Shown in pieces: positions 1 through 5,828 of a stretch of DNA of 11,184 nt (positions are counted from its first letter, which is position 1; each line of letters starts with the position of its first letter). The DNA is from Sporichthyaceae bacterium (GTDB lineage: Bacteria; Actinomycetota; Actinomycetes; JACCUZ01), in NCBI GenBank assembly GCA_013698395.1, contig JACCUZ010000346.1:1-11184 (forward strand). The letters are read 5' to 3'. The notes beneath the pieces are model-generated. The model was given only the letters and a program-made list of their open reading frames with translations, was not told where the DNA came from and made no database searches. The position numbers were made by a program, and so were the translations under genes.

Positions 1-60
1 CGGCGGAAAGGGGCGGACAGCCGCGAAAGATCGGTCCAGAAAACCGCAGGTCAGAGGCAC

Positions 61-144
61 AACGGCGACGCAGATGGACGGCTGCGAACCCCCTGCACCC
101 GACTTGTAATCGGGAGGTTAGGGGTTCGATTCCCCTCGCCGGCT
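61..144 (+). pseudogene. tRNA-Thr(UGU)-like sequence, copy 1 (degenerate 5' half)
   Basis: The 3' half is textbook tRNA. The anticodon stem CCCGA (98-102) pairs with TCGGG (110-114) around the loop CTTGTAA, giving anticodon TGT (Thr). A 5-nt variable loop follows, then T-stem AGGGG/CCCCT (120-124/132-136) with loop TTCGATT, then acceptor strand CGCCGGC (137-143). The 5' side is poor: 61-67 pairs with the acceptor at only 5 of 7 positions. Between the acceptor and anticodon stems there are 30 nt, where about 19 is normal, and no recognisable A14/G18-G19 D-arm. It is probably a non-functional tRNA remnant of the kind left at integration sites, where elements carry a tRNA 3' end. A real tRNA with an aberrant D region is less likely. 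Confidence 0.6.
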
Positions 145-204
145 CCCACATAACCGCAGGTCAGCGGCTTGATCGGCTGCTGCGACGCTCTCTCGGCGAC
201 ACTC

Positions 205-237
205 TTGCCAAACCCTTGCTAACACTTTGCTAACAGC
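205..237 (+). repeat. Three 11-bp direct repeats (TTGCTAACA type)
   Basis: TTGCCAAACCC (205-215), TTGCTAACACT (216-226) and TTGCTAACAGC (227-237) follow each other with an exact 11-bp period, about one helical turn. The second and third share TTGCTAACA exactly and the first is a weaker match. Short helically phased repeats next to a tRNA 3' end are what arm-type binding sites of tyrosine integrases look like. Other proteins, such as replication initiators, also use such iterons. No integrase is encoded in this window, so the assignment is inference. Confidence 0.55.
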
Positions 238-302
238 AGCAGTGGAAACGGGCGGATGGCCGTGGAAGATTGTTCTGGAAAACCGCTGGTCAAAGGCACA
301 AT

Positions 303-383
303 GCGGACGAGGACGGACAGGCGCGAACCCCTCGAGGCCGACTTGTAATCGGGCGGTTGGGAGTTCGAGTCTCCCCGTCGGCT
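303..383 (+). pseudogene. tRNA-Thr(UGU)-like sequence, copy 2 (degenerate D region)
   Basis: The anticodon stem CCGA/TCGG (338-341/349-352) encloses CTTGTAA, again giving anticodon TGT. The T-arm is GGGAG/CTCCC (359-363/371-375) with loop TTCGAGT. Acceptor strand CGTCGGC (376-382) pairs with GCGGACG (303-309) at 6 of 7 positions, better than copy 1. The 27 nt between the acceptor and anticodon stems do not form a normal D-arm. Compensating changes keep the T-stem and acceptor paired although the bases differ from copy 1 (GGGAG versus AGGGG, CGTCGGC versus CGCCGGC). The copies may therefore derive from different tRNA-Thr donors, or be under some structural constraint. Confidence 0.6.
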
Positions 384-391
384 CAACTCTT

Positions 392-435
392 GCGCACGTG
401 CGCCTAGCGCGCTGGGGCCGTCCGGTTTTCCGGCC
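392..435. terminator. Perfect 12-bp palindrome and GC-rich hairpin, possible terminator
   Basis: GCGCACGTGCGC (392-403) is a perfect palindrome. GGCCG (416-420) can pair with CGGCC (431-435) across a loop containing TTTT. The stretch lies between the second tRNA-like copy and the 3' end of the minus-strand kinase gene, where a terminator for that gene would be expected. There is no clear T-tract on the minus-strand exit side, so the call is weak. Confidence 0.3.
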
Positions 436-492
436 GGCGTGACCACGACTTGGGCTCGCCGGCCATGACGACGCGGATCGGGCTAGCCACGG

Positions 493-1290
493 TCAGCGAA
501 GCGCCTGGCGCAGAAGGTCGCCCTCCCGCTCGTACCAGGCCCTGGCGCGGGCCGCGCGCTGCGCTCCACCGCGTTGCCAGTACTCCGCGAAGCTGCGGTT
601 CCCTTCCGCGGCCCCAGCCCGGACGATCTGGTAGATCCAGTCATGCGCCGTCACCACCGCATCGACGACGCGTGACCGCTCGGGCGGCCCGAGCCCATAG
701 ACGTCGACGAAGCGGCGCAGCCGCGGCAGGCTGCGCCCCCGCCGGCTGTCCTCGATGTCGTCGTCGGGTCGCAGCGGGGCCCACAACCGGGCAGCGCCCG
801 CGACGTCCCAGAGTCGGGAGCCAGGGGACGCCAGGTCGAAGTCGATGAGGGCCACCGCCTGCCCGTCACGGAAGACGACGTTGTCCAGGTTGACGTCGTT
901 GTGGCTGACCACCCCGCCGGCGCGGAACTCCGGCGGGACGGCCGCCGTCCACTCGTGGTCCTCGGCCGGGAAGCCCACGGTGGCGTCGTGGAAGGCCCGG
1001 AGCAGCCGTGCGACGCTGTCCAGCGCCTCGTCGGTGAGCCCCCAAGCAGGCAACGGCGGGAAGACGGTCTCGCCCTCGACGTAGGACAGCACCTCGCGCC
1101 CGCCGGAGTCGACGCCGAGGAACCGCGGCGTGCCGGTGAAGCCGACCTTCTCTAGGTGGCGCAGCAGGGCCTGGGTCGCGGCAGAGCGTGCTCGCTGCGG
1201 GCGGCGCACCGTGTTGCCTACCCGCGCGACCAGTCCTCGGTTGGCCGTCCCACCGACGAGGGGTTGTTCGTCCTTAGGGCCGCCCGTCAC
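493..1290 (-). CDS. APH-fold phosphotransferase (kinase), substrate unknown
   Basis: A 265-residue protein of the aminoglycoside phosphotransferase / choline-kinase-like superfamily, cytosolic, expected to move the gamma-phosphate of ATP to a small hydroxylated substrate. Seen: the Brenner-type catalytic loop HNDVNLDN at residues 130-137 (catalytic Asp132, Mg-binding Asn137) and the metal-binding IDFD at 149-152. A family-typical LASPGSRLWDVA stretch follows. The N-lobe is short, which is common in these proteins. The GTG start at 1290 lies 17 bases after the stop of the SorC regulator gene. The reading frame is open much further upstream, but that part only shadows the regulator. The ribosome-binding site is weak (GGGCGGG next to the start), so translation may be coupled to the upstream gene. 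Resistance is only one possibility. Given its place beside a polyol locus, a sugar or polyol kinase role is a plausible inference but not demonstrated. Confidence 0.85.
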   Translation of the reverse strand: MTGGPKDEQPLVGGTANRGLVARVGNTVRRPQRARSAATQALLRHLEKVGFTGTPRFLGVDSGGREVLSYVEGETVFPPLPAWGLTDEALDSVARLLRAFHDATVGFPAEDHEWTAAVPPEFRAGGVVSHNDVNLDNVVFRDGQAVALIDFDLASPGSRLWDVAGAARLWAPLRPDDDIEDSRRGRSLPRLRRFVDVYGLGPPERSRVVDAVVTAHDWIYQIVRAGAAEGNRSFAEYWQRGGAQRAARARAWYEREGDLLRQALR

Positions 1291-1307
1291 CCCGCCCGGG
1301 GCGCCGG

Positions 1308-2267
1308 TCAACCGGCTTCCAGCAGGGCCTGGGCAAGCGACGTGTGCGTGACCAGGCCTTCGATGAGCCCGCTGCGGATCCCCGCGAGCACGGCCGGCGC
1401 CTTGACAGCGTCGTAGGCGATGGCGATGACCTCCGGAATCGCCCCCATCTGGGCTGCGCTGATGCCGATCGTCCGGTCGCTGAGCGGCGTCTCGACCGGT
1501 CTCCCGCGCGCGTCGAGCAGGATGCCGGAGAGGTCGGCGAGCACGCCCTGCCGCCCCACCTTGCGCCGCTCGCGGTCCTCGGTGGCGTCGAACATCGTTG
1601 ACTGGCCCGGAGCCCACTGGCCGATGCCCGCCATCGCCTTCGTCACCCGCCCGAACTGGGCGAAAGCGCGCGCGACCTCGGGCTGGCGTCGAAGCGCGTT
1701 CGCCGTCGCCGCGTCCGGGACGACCAGGGGGGCGTAGAAGAGGTACGCCGGTCCGCCGGAGAGCTGCGCGACACCGCGGACGAGCTCGATCGAGCTGTCC
1801 TCGATGTCCGGCCGGGACAGCGCTCCGGTGAGCTGCACGACGGGTGTCGCCGGGAGCCGGGTGAGCGACCCGGTCATCGCGCTGACCGACCTGGCCCATG
1901 CCAGGCCAAGCACGTCGGTGCTCGTCAGGATCTCCTCGAGCAGGTCGGCGGCCGCCTGACCCAGCTTGGCGCGCAGGGACGCCGCGTGCTCGTCGGTGGT
2001 GTCGACCACGATCGCGTGGGTGAGACCGAAGCGCTCCTGAAGGCGGTCGGACAGCCCGACCTCGATCATCCCTGGCCAGCCGATCTCGATCCGGACCAGG
2101 CCCTCGGACCTCGCCGTCTCGAGGAGGCGGGCCACCTTGAAGCGGCTGATCCCGAACTCGTCGGCCACCTCGGTCTTGGCCCTGCCGTCCACGTAGTAGC
2201 GGCGCGCCACCGAGGACATCAGGACCAGCTCGGCCGGCCCGATCGCCCTCCGGAGGTCCACCCCCAC
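1308..2267 (-). CDS. SorC/DeoR-type sugar-binding transcriptional regulator
   Basis: A protein of about 319 residues with the SorC-family layout. The N-terminal helix-turn-helix contains ARRYYVDGRAKTEVADEF and GISRFKVARLLETAR, followed by a large C-terminal sugar-binding (sugar-isomerase-like) domain to the end. Family members bind phosphorylated or free sugars and control adjacent catabolic genes. The start is uncertain: GTG codons at 2306, 2273, 2267 and 2261 are all in frame. I chose 2267 because GGAGG lies 9 bases upstream and because family similarity begins at the DLRRAIGPAELVLMSSVARR region just after it. The gene is divergent from the SmoE-like transporter operon, with a strong inverted repeat between them, so it very likely regulates that operon and perhaps itself. 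It shares a transcript with the downstream APH-fold kinase. Confidence 0.9.
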   Translation of the reverse strand: MGVDLRRAIGPAELVLMSSVARRYYVDGRAKTEVADEFGISRFKVARLLETARSEGLVRIEIGWPGMIEVGLSDRLQERFGLTHAIVVDTTDEHAASLRAKLGQAAADLLEEILTSTDVLGLAWARSVSAMTGSLTRLPATPVVQLTGALSRPDIEDSSIELVRGVAQLSGGPAYLFYAPLVVPDAATANALRRQPEVARAFAQFGRVTKAMAGIGQWAPGQSTMFDATEDRERRKVGRQGVLADLSGILLDARGRPVETPLSDRTIGISAAQMGAIPEVIAIAYDAVKAPAVLAGIRSGLIEGLVTHTSLAQALLEAG

Positions 2268-2355
2268 TCCCACCCACCTCCACCTCGCGGCGCGCCAGTG
2301 TGGCACGCCGCCGTTGTCGTCTGTGCCACGCAGTTTGGAAATCCGGCGCAGGCCG

Positions 2356-2384
2356 TTGACACCGAGGTAACCAGGCGCTTACAT
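2356..2384 (+). promoter_or_regulatory. Putative promoter of the polyol transport operon
   Basis: TTGACA (2356-2361, perfect sigma-70-type -35) and TTACAT (2379-2384, 3 of 6 to the -10 consensus, keeping T1, A5 and T6) are separated by 17 bases. Transcription would start near 2391, immediately before the inverted repeat and about 75 bases before the GTG of the binding-protein gene. The -10 is poor, which fits a regulated promoter, but no transcript evidence is available. Confidence 0.5.
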
Positions 2385-2392
2385 GGCCCTGT

Positions 2393-2423
2393 TCACCTGA
2401 GCGAAGGTCCGCTCAAGTGAGCA
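2393..2423. promoter_or_regulatory. Inverted-repeat operator, probable SorC-family regulator site
   Basis: CACCTGAGCG (2394-2403), a 6-base spacer, then CGCTCAAGTG (2410-2419) form a dyad with 9 of 10 arm positions paired, extended by T2393-A2420. A third half-site TGAGCA (2418-2423) follows, so CGCTCA-AG-TGAGCA makes a second overlapping palindrome. The site lies just downstream of the predicted promoter in the divergent regulator/transporter region, where a bound repressor would block transcription. That the neighbouring SorC protein is the ligand is inferred from position. Confidence 0.6.
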
Positions 2424-2467
2424 GAGTACCAGGGGCCGACCGGCTCCTTCCATAACCAGGAGGACAC

Positions 2468-3856
2468 GTGTCTTCAGCACCGAGGTGGCGTCCGCGAGCA
2501 GTGACGGCGATTGCGGCCCTGGCCCTCACCGCGACCGGTTGTGCCGGTGCCGGTGGAGGCAGCGGTGACGGCGGCGGGGGCGGCGGCGGAGATGGCGGTG
2601 GCGGTGGCGGCGCCATCAATGTCCTGATGGTGGGCAACCCCCAGATGGAGGACATCGCGAAGCTGACCGAGGACAACTTCACCAAAGACACCGGGATCAA
2701 GGTCAACTTCACGATCCTCCCCGAGAACGAGCTGCGCGACAAGGTCACCCAGGACATCGCGACTGAGGCGGGGCAGTACGACGTGGCGACGATCGGCGCG
2801 TACGAGGTCCCCATCTGGCACAAGAACGGCTGGCTGCAGGAGCTGGACAGCTACGCGGACAAGGACCCGGCCTTCGACAAGGACGATCTCCTCGAGCCGA
2901 TGGTGAAGTCGCTCTCCGGTGAGGACGGCAAGCTCTACGCGCTGCCGTTCTACGGCGAGTCCTCGTTCCTGATGTACAACAAGGAGGTCATGGACGCGGA
3001 AGGCATCACGGTGCCCGAGCGGCCGACCTGGGATGAGGTGGCGGACATCGCCGCTAAGGTCGACGGAGCCAAGCCAGGCATGAAGGGGATCTGCCTGCGC
3101 GGTCTGCCCGGCTGGGGAGAGGTCTTCGCACCCCTGACGACGGTGGTCAACACGTTCGGCGGCACGTGGTTCGAGAAGGACTGGACGCCGAAGGTGAACT
3201 CGCCCGAGTTTAAGGCGGCGACGGAATTCTACGTCAACCTGGTCAGGGATTACGGCGAGGCCGGCGCCTCACAGGCGGGCTTCACCGAGTGCCTGAACGC
3301 GATGAGCCAGGAGAAGGTCGCGATGTGGTACGACGCGACAAGTGCTGCCGGCTCGCTCGAGGACCCGAATTTCAGCAAGGTCGCCGGCAAGGTCGGGTAT
3401 GCCTTCGCGCCGGTCAAGGAGACGGACTCCGCCGGGTGGCTGTGGGCGTGGGCCTGGGCGATGCCGAACACCACGAAGAATGCTGACAATGCCGCGAAGT
3501 TCATGCTCTGGGCGTCCAGCAAGGAGTACGAGGAACTGGTCGGCAGCGAGCTCGGTTGGACACGCGTGCCCGCCGGTAAGCGGGCCAGCACCTACGAGAA
3601 CCCGGACTACCAAGAGGCTGCGAGCGCGTTCGCCGACATCACTTTGCAGGCGATTGAAGAAGCCGACCCAACGAATCCCGGTGTCCAGCCACGCCCGACG
3701 GTCGGCGTGCAGTTCGTCGCGATCCCGGAGTTCCAGGACCTCGGAACGAAGGTGTCCCAGCAGGTCAGCGCCGCCATAGCCGGGAAGACGTCGGTCGACG
3801 CGGCACTCGAGGACGGGCAGAAGCTCGCCGAAGAGGTCGCGGCGAACTACCGGTAG
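2468..3856 (+). CDS. smoE: Polyol ABC transporter substrate-binding lipoprotein (SmoE-like)
   Basis: A 462-residue extracytoplasmic binding protein that captures a polyol and hands it to the two downstream permeases. Seen: an N-terminal signal with Arg residues, a hydrophobic Ala/Leu segment, and a lipobox ending LTATGC (Cys25), so it is lipid-anchored. A 20-odd residue Gly/Asp linker (about 27-48) follows. The mature part has strong hallmarks of sorbitol/mannitol-binding SmoE proteins: YDVATIGAYEVPIWHKNGW, YALPFYGESSFLMYNKE, GICLRGLPGWGE, NTFGGTWF, MWYDATSAAG, GWLWAWAWAMP and VGVQFVAIPEFQDLGT. The start is GTG 2468, with AGGAGG (2458-2463) just upstream. It is the first gene of the operon and is separated from the permease gene by a hairpin. 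The family is secure. The exact polyol (sorbitol, mannitol, arabitol, xylitol) cannot be read from sequence. Confidence 0.92.
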   Translation: MSSAPRWRPRAVTAIAALALTATGCAGAGGGSGDGGGGGGGDGGGGGGAINVLMVGNPQMEDIAKLTEDNFTKDTGIKVNFTILPENELRDKVTQDIATEAGQYDVATIGAYEVPIWHKNGWLQELDSYADKDPAFDKDDLLEPMVKSLSGEDGKLYALPFYGESSFLMYNKEVMDAEGITVPERPTWDEVADIAAKVDGAKPGMKGICLRGLPGWGEVFAPLTTVVNTFGGTWFEKDWTPKVNSPEFKAATEFYVNLVRDYGEAGASQAGFTECLNAMSQEKVAMWYDATSAAGSLEDPNFSKVAGKVGYAFAPVKETDSAGWLWAWAWAMPNTTKNADNAAKFMLWASSKEYEELVGSELGWTRVPAGKRASTYENPDYQEAASAFADITLQAIEEADPTNPGVQPRPTVGVQFVAIPEFQDLGTKVSQQVSAAIAGKTSVDAALEDGQKLAEEVAANYR

Positions 3857-3862
3857 ACCGTT

Positions 3863-3903
3863 GCGAGGGCCGGCCCGTACCGAGCTGCCGGGCCGGCCTC
3901 CGC
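3863..3903 (+). terminator. Strong intercistronic hairpin between binding-protein and permease genes
   Basis: GCGAGGGCCGGCCC (3863-3876) pairs with GGGCCGGCCTCCGC (3890-3903) at 12 of 14 positions, with a perfect 8-bp GC core and a 13-base loop. There is no T-tract. It starts seven bases after the stop of the binding-protein gene, within the operon. In binding-protein operons such hairpins commonly protect or attenuate mRNA so that the binding protein is made in excess over the permeases. That role is inferred here. Confidence 0.6.
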
Positions 3904-3951
3904 AATTCCTGTTCGGACTCCGATCGCGGTCCCGCAGGTCGAGGAGGAGAC

Positions 3952-4911
3952 ATGACGACGCTCGCTGAGTCGGCCCCGGCCACCGAGGCGCGGACACCGT
4001 TGCACGGTGGGGGCAGTGGCCGGAAGTGGCGCCGGCGCGCGCCGTTGATGCCCGCTCTGATCTTCGCCATCGTGGTGACCCAGGTCCCGTTCATCGCCAC
4101 GCTGATCATCTCGTCGTTGGACTGGAACATCCTGCGGCCGGGCAGTCGGCGCTTCACCGGGCTGTCGAACTACGGGACGGTCTTCACCGACACCCGACTG
4201 CGCAACGCGGTGCTGAACACGGTCGTCCTCACTGCCTCGGTCGTCCTGGTCAGCCTGTTGGTGGGCCTAGCGTTGGCGGTGCTGCTGGACCGCAAGTTCC
4301 TCGGTCGCGGCCTGGCCCGCACCCTGCTCATCGCGCCGTTCCTCGTGATGCCGGTCGCGGCGGCCCTGCTCTGGAAACACGCCATCTACAACCCCGACTA
4401 CGGGCTGCTCAACGGCACCCTCAACGCGGTCTGGCGCCTCTTCGGGGCCGACCAGGGTCCCACGGTGGACTGGGTGTCGGATCTGCCGATGACGGCTGTC
4501 GTGGTGGCCCTGGTCTGGCAGTGGACGCCGTTCATGATGCTCATCATCCTGGCCGGCCTGCAGGCGCAGCCCGGCGACGTGCTGGAGGCGGCAAGGGTCG
4601 ACGGTGCCAGCGGGCTGCAGACCTTCCGGCTCATCACGCTGCCGCACCTGCGCCAGTATCTCGAGCTGTCCGTGCTGCTCGGGTCGATCTACATCGTGCA
4701 GACCTTCGACGCGATCTTCACCATCACCCAGGGGGGTCCCGGCACCGCCACGACCACGCTGCCGTACGAGATCTACCTCACGATGTTCCGCAAGTACGAG
4801 TACGGCGAGGCAGCCGCCGCGGGGGTCGTGGTCGTGATCGGGACGATCATTGTCGCCACCTTCGCCCTGCGGACTATCTCGTCCCTGTTCCGCGAGGAGG
4901 GCAACCGATGA
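3952..4911 (+). CDS. smoF: Polyol ABC transporter permease, SmoF-like
   Basis: A 319-residue inner-membrane permease of the carbohydrate uptake (CUT1) class. Seen: a hydrophilic, basic N-terminus (residues 1-29), then about six hydrophobic segments (first around PALIFAIVVTQVPFIATLIISS, next around VVLTASVVLVSLLVGLALAVLL). The cytoplasmic EAA loop EAARVDGASGLQTFRLITLP, with the conserved Gly and Ile-Leu-Pro pattern, contacts the ATPase. The late QTFDAIFTITQGGPGTATTTL motif is typical of MalF-like partners. The start at ATG 3952 has GAGGAGGA upstream. Its stop overlaps the start of the second permease gene by four bases (ATGA), implying translational coupling and stoichiometric production of the heterodimer. 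No ATPase gene is nearby. Confidence 0.9.
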   Translation: MTTLAESAPATEARTPLHGGGSGRKWRRRAPLMPALIFAIVVTQVPFIATLIISSLDWNILRPGSRRFTGLSNYGTVFTDTRLRNAVLNTVVLTASVVLVSLLVGLALAVLLDRKFLGRGLARTLLIAPFLVMPVAAALLWKHAIYNPDYGLLNGTLNAVWRLFGADQGPTVDWVSDLPMTAVVVALVWQWTPFMMLIILAGLQAQPGDVLEAARVDGASGLQTFRLITLPHLRQYLELSVLLGSIYIVQTFDAIFTITQGGPGTATTTLPYEIYLTMFRKYEYGEAAAAGVVVVIGTIIVATFALRTISSLFREEGNR

Positions 4912-5828
4912 CTACCACCGCCCCCGGCCCCGCCGGCCCCGTACAGAAGGAAGGCCCGGAGACCTCGGCGGCGAGTCCCCGTCGACCCTTGCGCCGCAAG
5001 CGCGGCGCTGAGGATCTGTCCCAGCGCGGTGGCCCCATCTGGGCCCTGCTCGCCTGGGCACTGACGCTGCTCTTCTTCGCGCCGGTGGCGTGGATGGTGC
5101 TCACCTCGCTGCATAAGGAGGTCGACGCGGCCACCAACCCGCCCAGCATCTTCGCGCCGCTGACCTTCTCGCAGTACGGCCTGCTCTTCGACCGTGGTGT
5201 CGGCCCCTACCTGATCAACTCGGCGATGGCTTCCGCCCTCTCGACCATCCTGGTTCTGGCGCTCGCACTCCCGGCCGCCTACGCACTCTCGATCAAGCCG
5301 GTCGAGAAGTGGACCGACGTGATGTTCTTCTTCCTGTCGACCAAGTTCCTGCCGCCGATCGCGGCGCTGCTGCCGATCTACCTGATCGTCAAGGACCTCG
5401 GGATGCTGGACAACGTCTACACGCTGGTCCTGCTCTACACGTCGATGAACCTGCCGATCGCCGTGTGGATGATGCAGTCCTTCCTGGCCGAGGTACCAAA
5501 GGAGATGCTGGAGGCAGCCGAGGTGGATGGGGCAGGCCTTCTGCGCACCCTGTGGTCGATCGTGCGGCCGGTCACCATGCCAGGCATCGCCGCCACAGCG
5601 CTGATCTGCGTGATCTTCTCGTGGAACGAGTTCATGTTCGCCTTGAACCTCACGGCGACCCGTGCCTCCACGGCGCCGGTGTTCCTGGTCGGTTTCATCA
5701 GCAGTCAGGGGCTGTTCCTCGCCAAGCTGTGCGCGGCGGCCACCCTTGTCTCGCTGCCGGTTCTCATCGCTGGCTGGGCGGCGCAGGACAAGCTGGTGCG
5801 TGGTCTCTCCCTGGGGGCGATCAAGTGA
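4908..5828 (+). CDS. smoG: Polyol ABC transporter permease, SmoG-like
   Basis: A 306-residue second CUT1-type permease, partner of the preceding one. Seen: a long hydrophilic, Pro/Arg-rich N-terminus (about residues 1-42), then the first membrane segment (IWALLAWALTLLFFAPVAWMVL) and five further hydrophobic segments. The EAA loop reads EAAEVDGAGLLRTLWSIVRP. The STKFLPPIAALLPIYLIVKDLGMLDN and FSWNEFMFALNLT motifs are characteristic of MalG/SmoG-type permeases. The frame is open far upstream, but that part only shadows the SmoF-like gene. The true start is ATG 4908, with GAGGAGG (4894-4900) at good spacing and a 4-base overlap with the previous stop. Its own stop overlaps the next GTG start by four bases. 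Confidence 0.9.
   Translation: MTTTAPGPAGPVQKEGPETSAASPRRPLRRKRGAEDLSQRGGPIWALLAWALTLLFFAPVAWMVLTSLHKEVDAATNPPSIFAPLTFSQYGLLFDRGVGPYLINSAMASALSTILVLALALPAAYALSIKPVEKWTDVMFFFLSTKFLPPIAALLPIYLIVKDLGMLDNVYTLVLLYTSMNLPIAVWMMQSFLAEVPKEMLEAAEVDGAGLLRTLWSIVRPVTMPGIAATALICVIFSWNEFMFALNLTATRASTAPVFLVGFISSQGLFLAKLCAAATLVSLPVLIAGWAAQDKLVRGLSLGAIK

Larger units (their letters stand above)
5..388 (+). repeat. Diverged 239-bp tandem duplication carrying tRNA-like segments
   Basis: Bases 5-149 and 244-388 align end to end with a constant offset of 239 and roughly three quarters identity by eye. Shared blocks are GGAAA-GGGCGGA at the start, AAAACCGC-GGTCA in the middle, GCGAACCCC, and GACTTGTAATCGGG in the tRNA-like part. 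The similarity extends well upstream of the tRNA-like segment, so this is a duplication of a larger unit rather than two independent tRNA genes. Identity was judged by eye and not computed. Confidence 0.75.

Noticed and set aside
219..446. 75-codon minus-strand open frame containing RRGDSNSQPPDYKSA
   Set aside because: This is the antisense reading of the tRNA-like sequence. Such peptides are a known artefact of tRNA genes and not proteins.
1291..2283. Upstream extension of the kinase frame to a 596-codon protein
   Set aside because: The upstream part runs antiphase through the SorC gene and has Arg/Gly/Pro-rich shadow composition. Kinase similarity begins only after the GTG at 1290.
2546..2611. 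GGC/GGT-rich simple repeat as a contingency locus
   Set aside because: It encodes the in-frame Gly/Asp linker of the lipoprotein. Codons vary and such linkers are common in actinobacterial binding proteins, so phase variation is not supported.
4026..4907. Upstream extension of the second permease frame to 600 codons
   Set aside because: The extension overlaps the first permease gene in another frame and is Arg/His/Pro-rich. The coupled ATG at 4908 with a good ribosome-binding site is the real start.
5309..5824. Upstream extension of the first dehydrogenase frame
   Set aside because: It overlaps the SmoG-like gene in another frame and shows no similarity. GTG 5825 begins the conserved dehydrogenase N-terminus.
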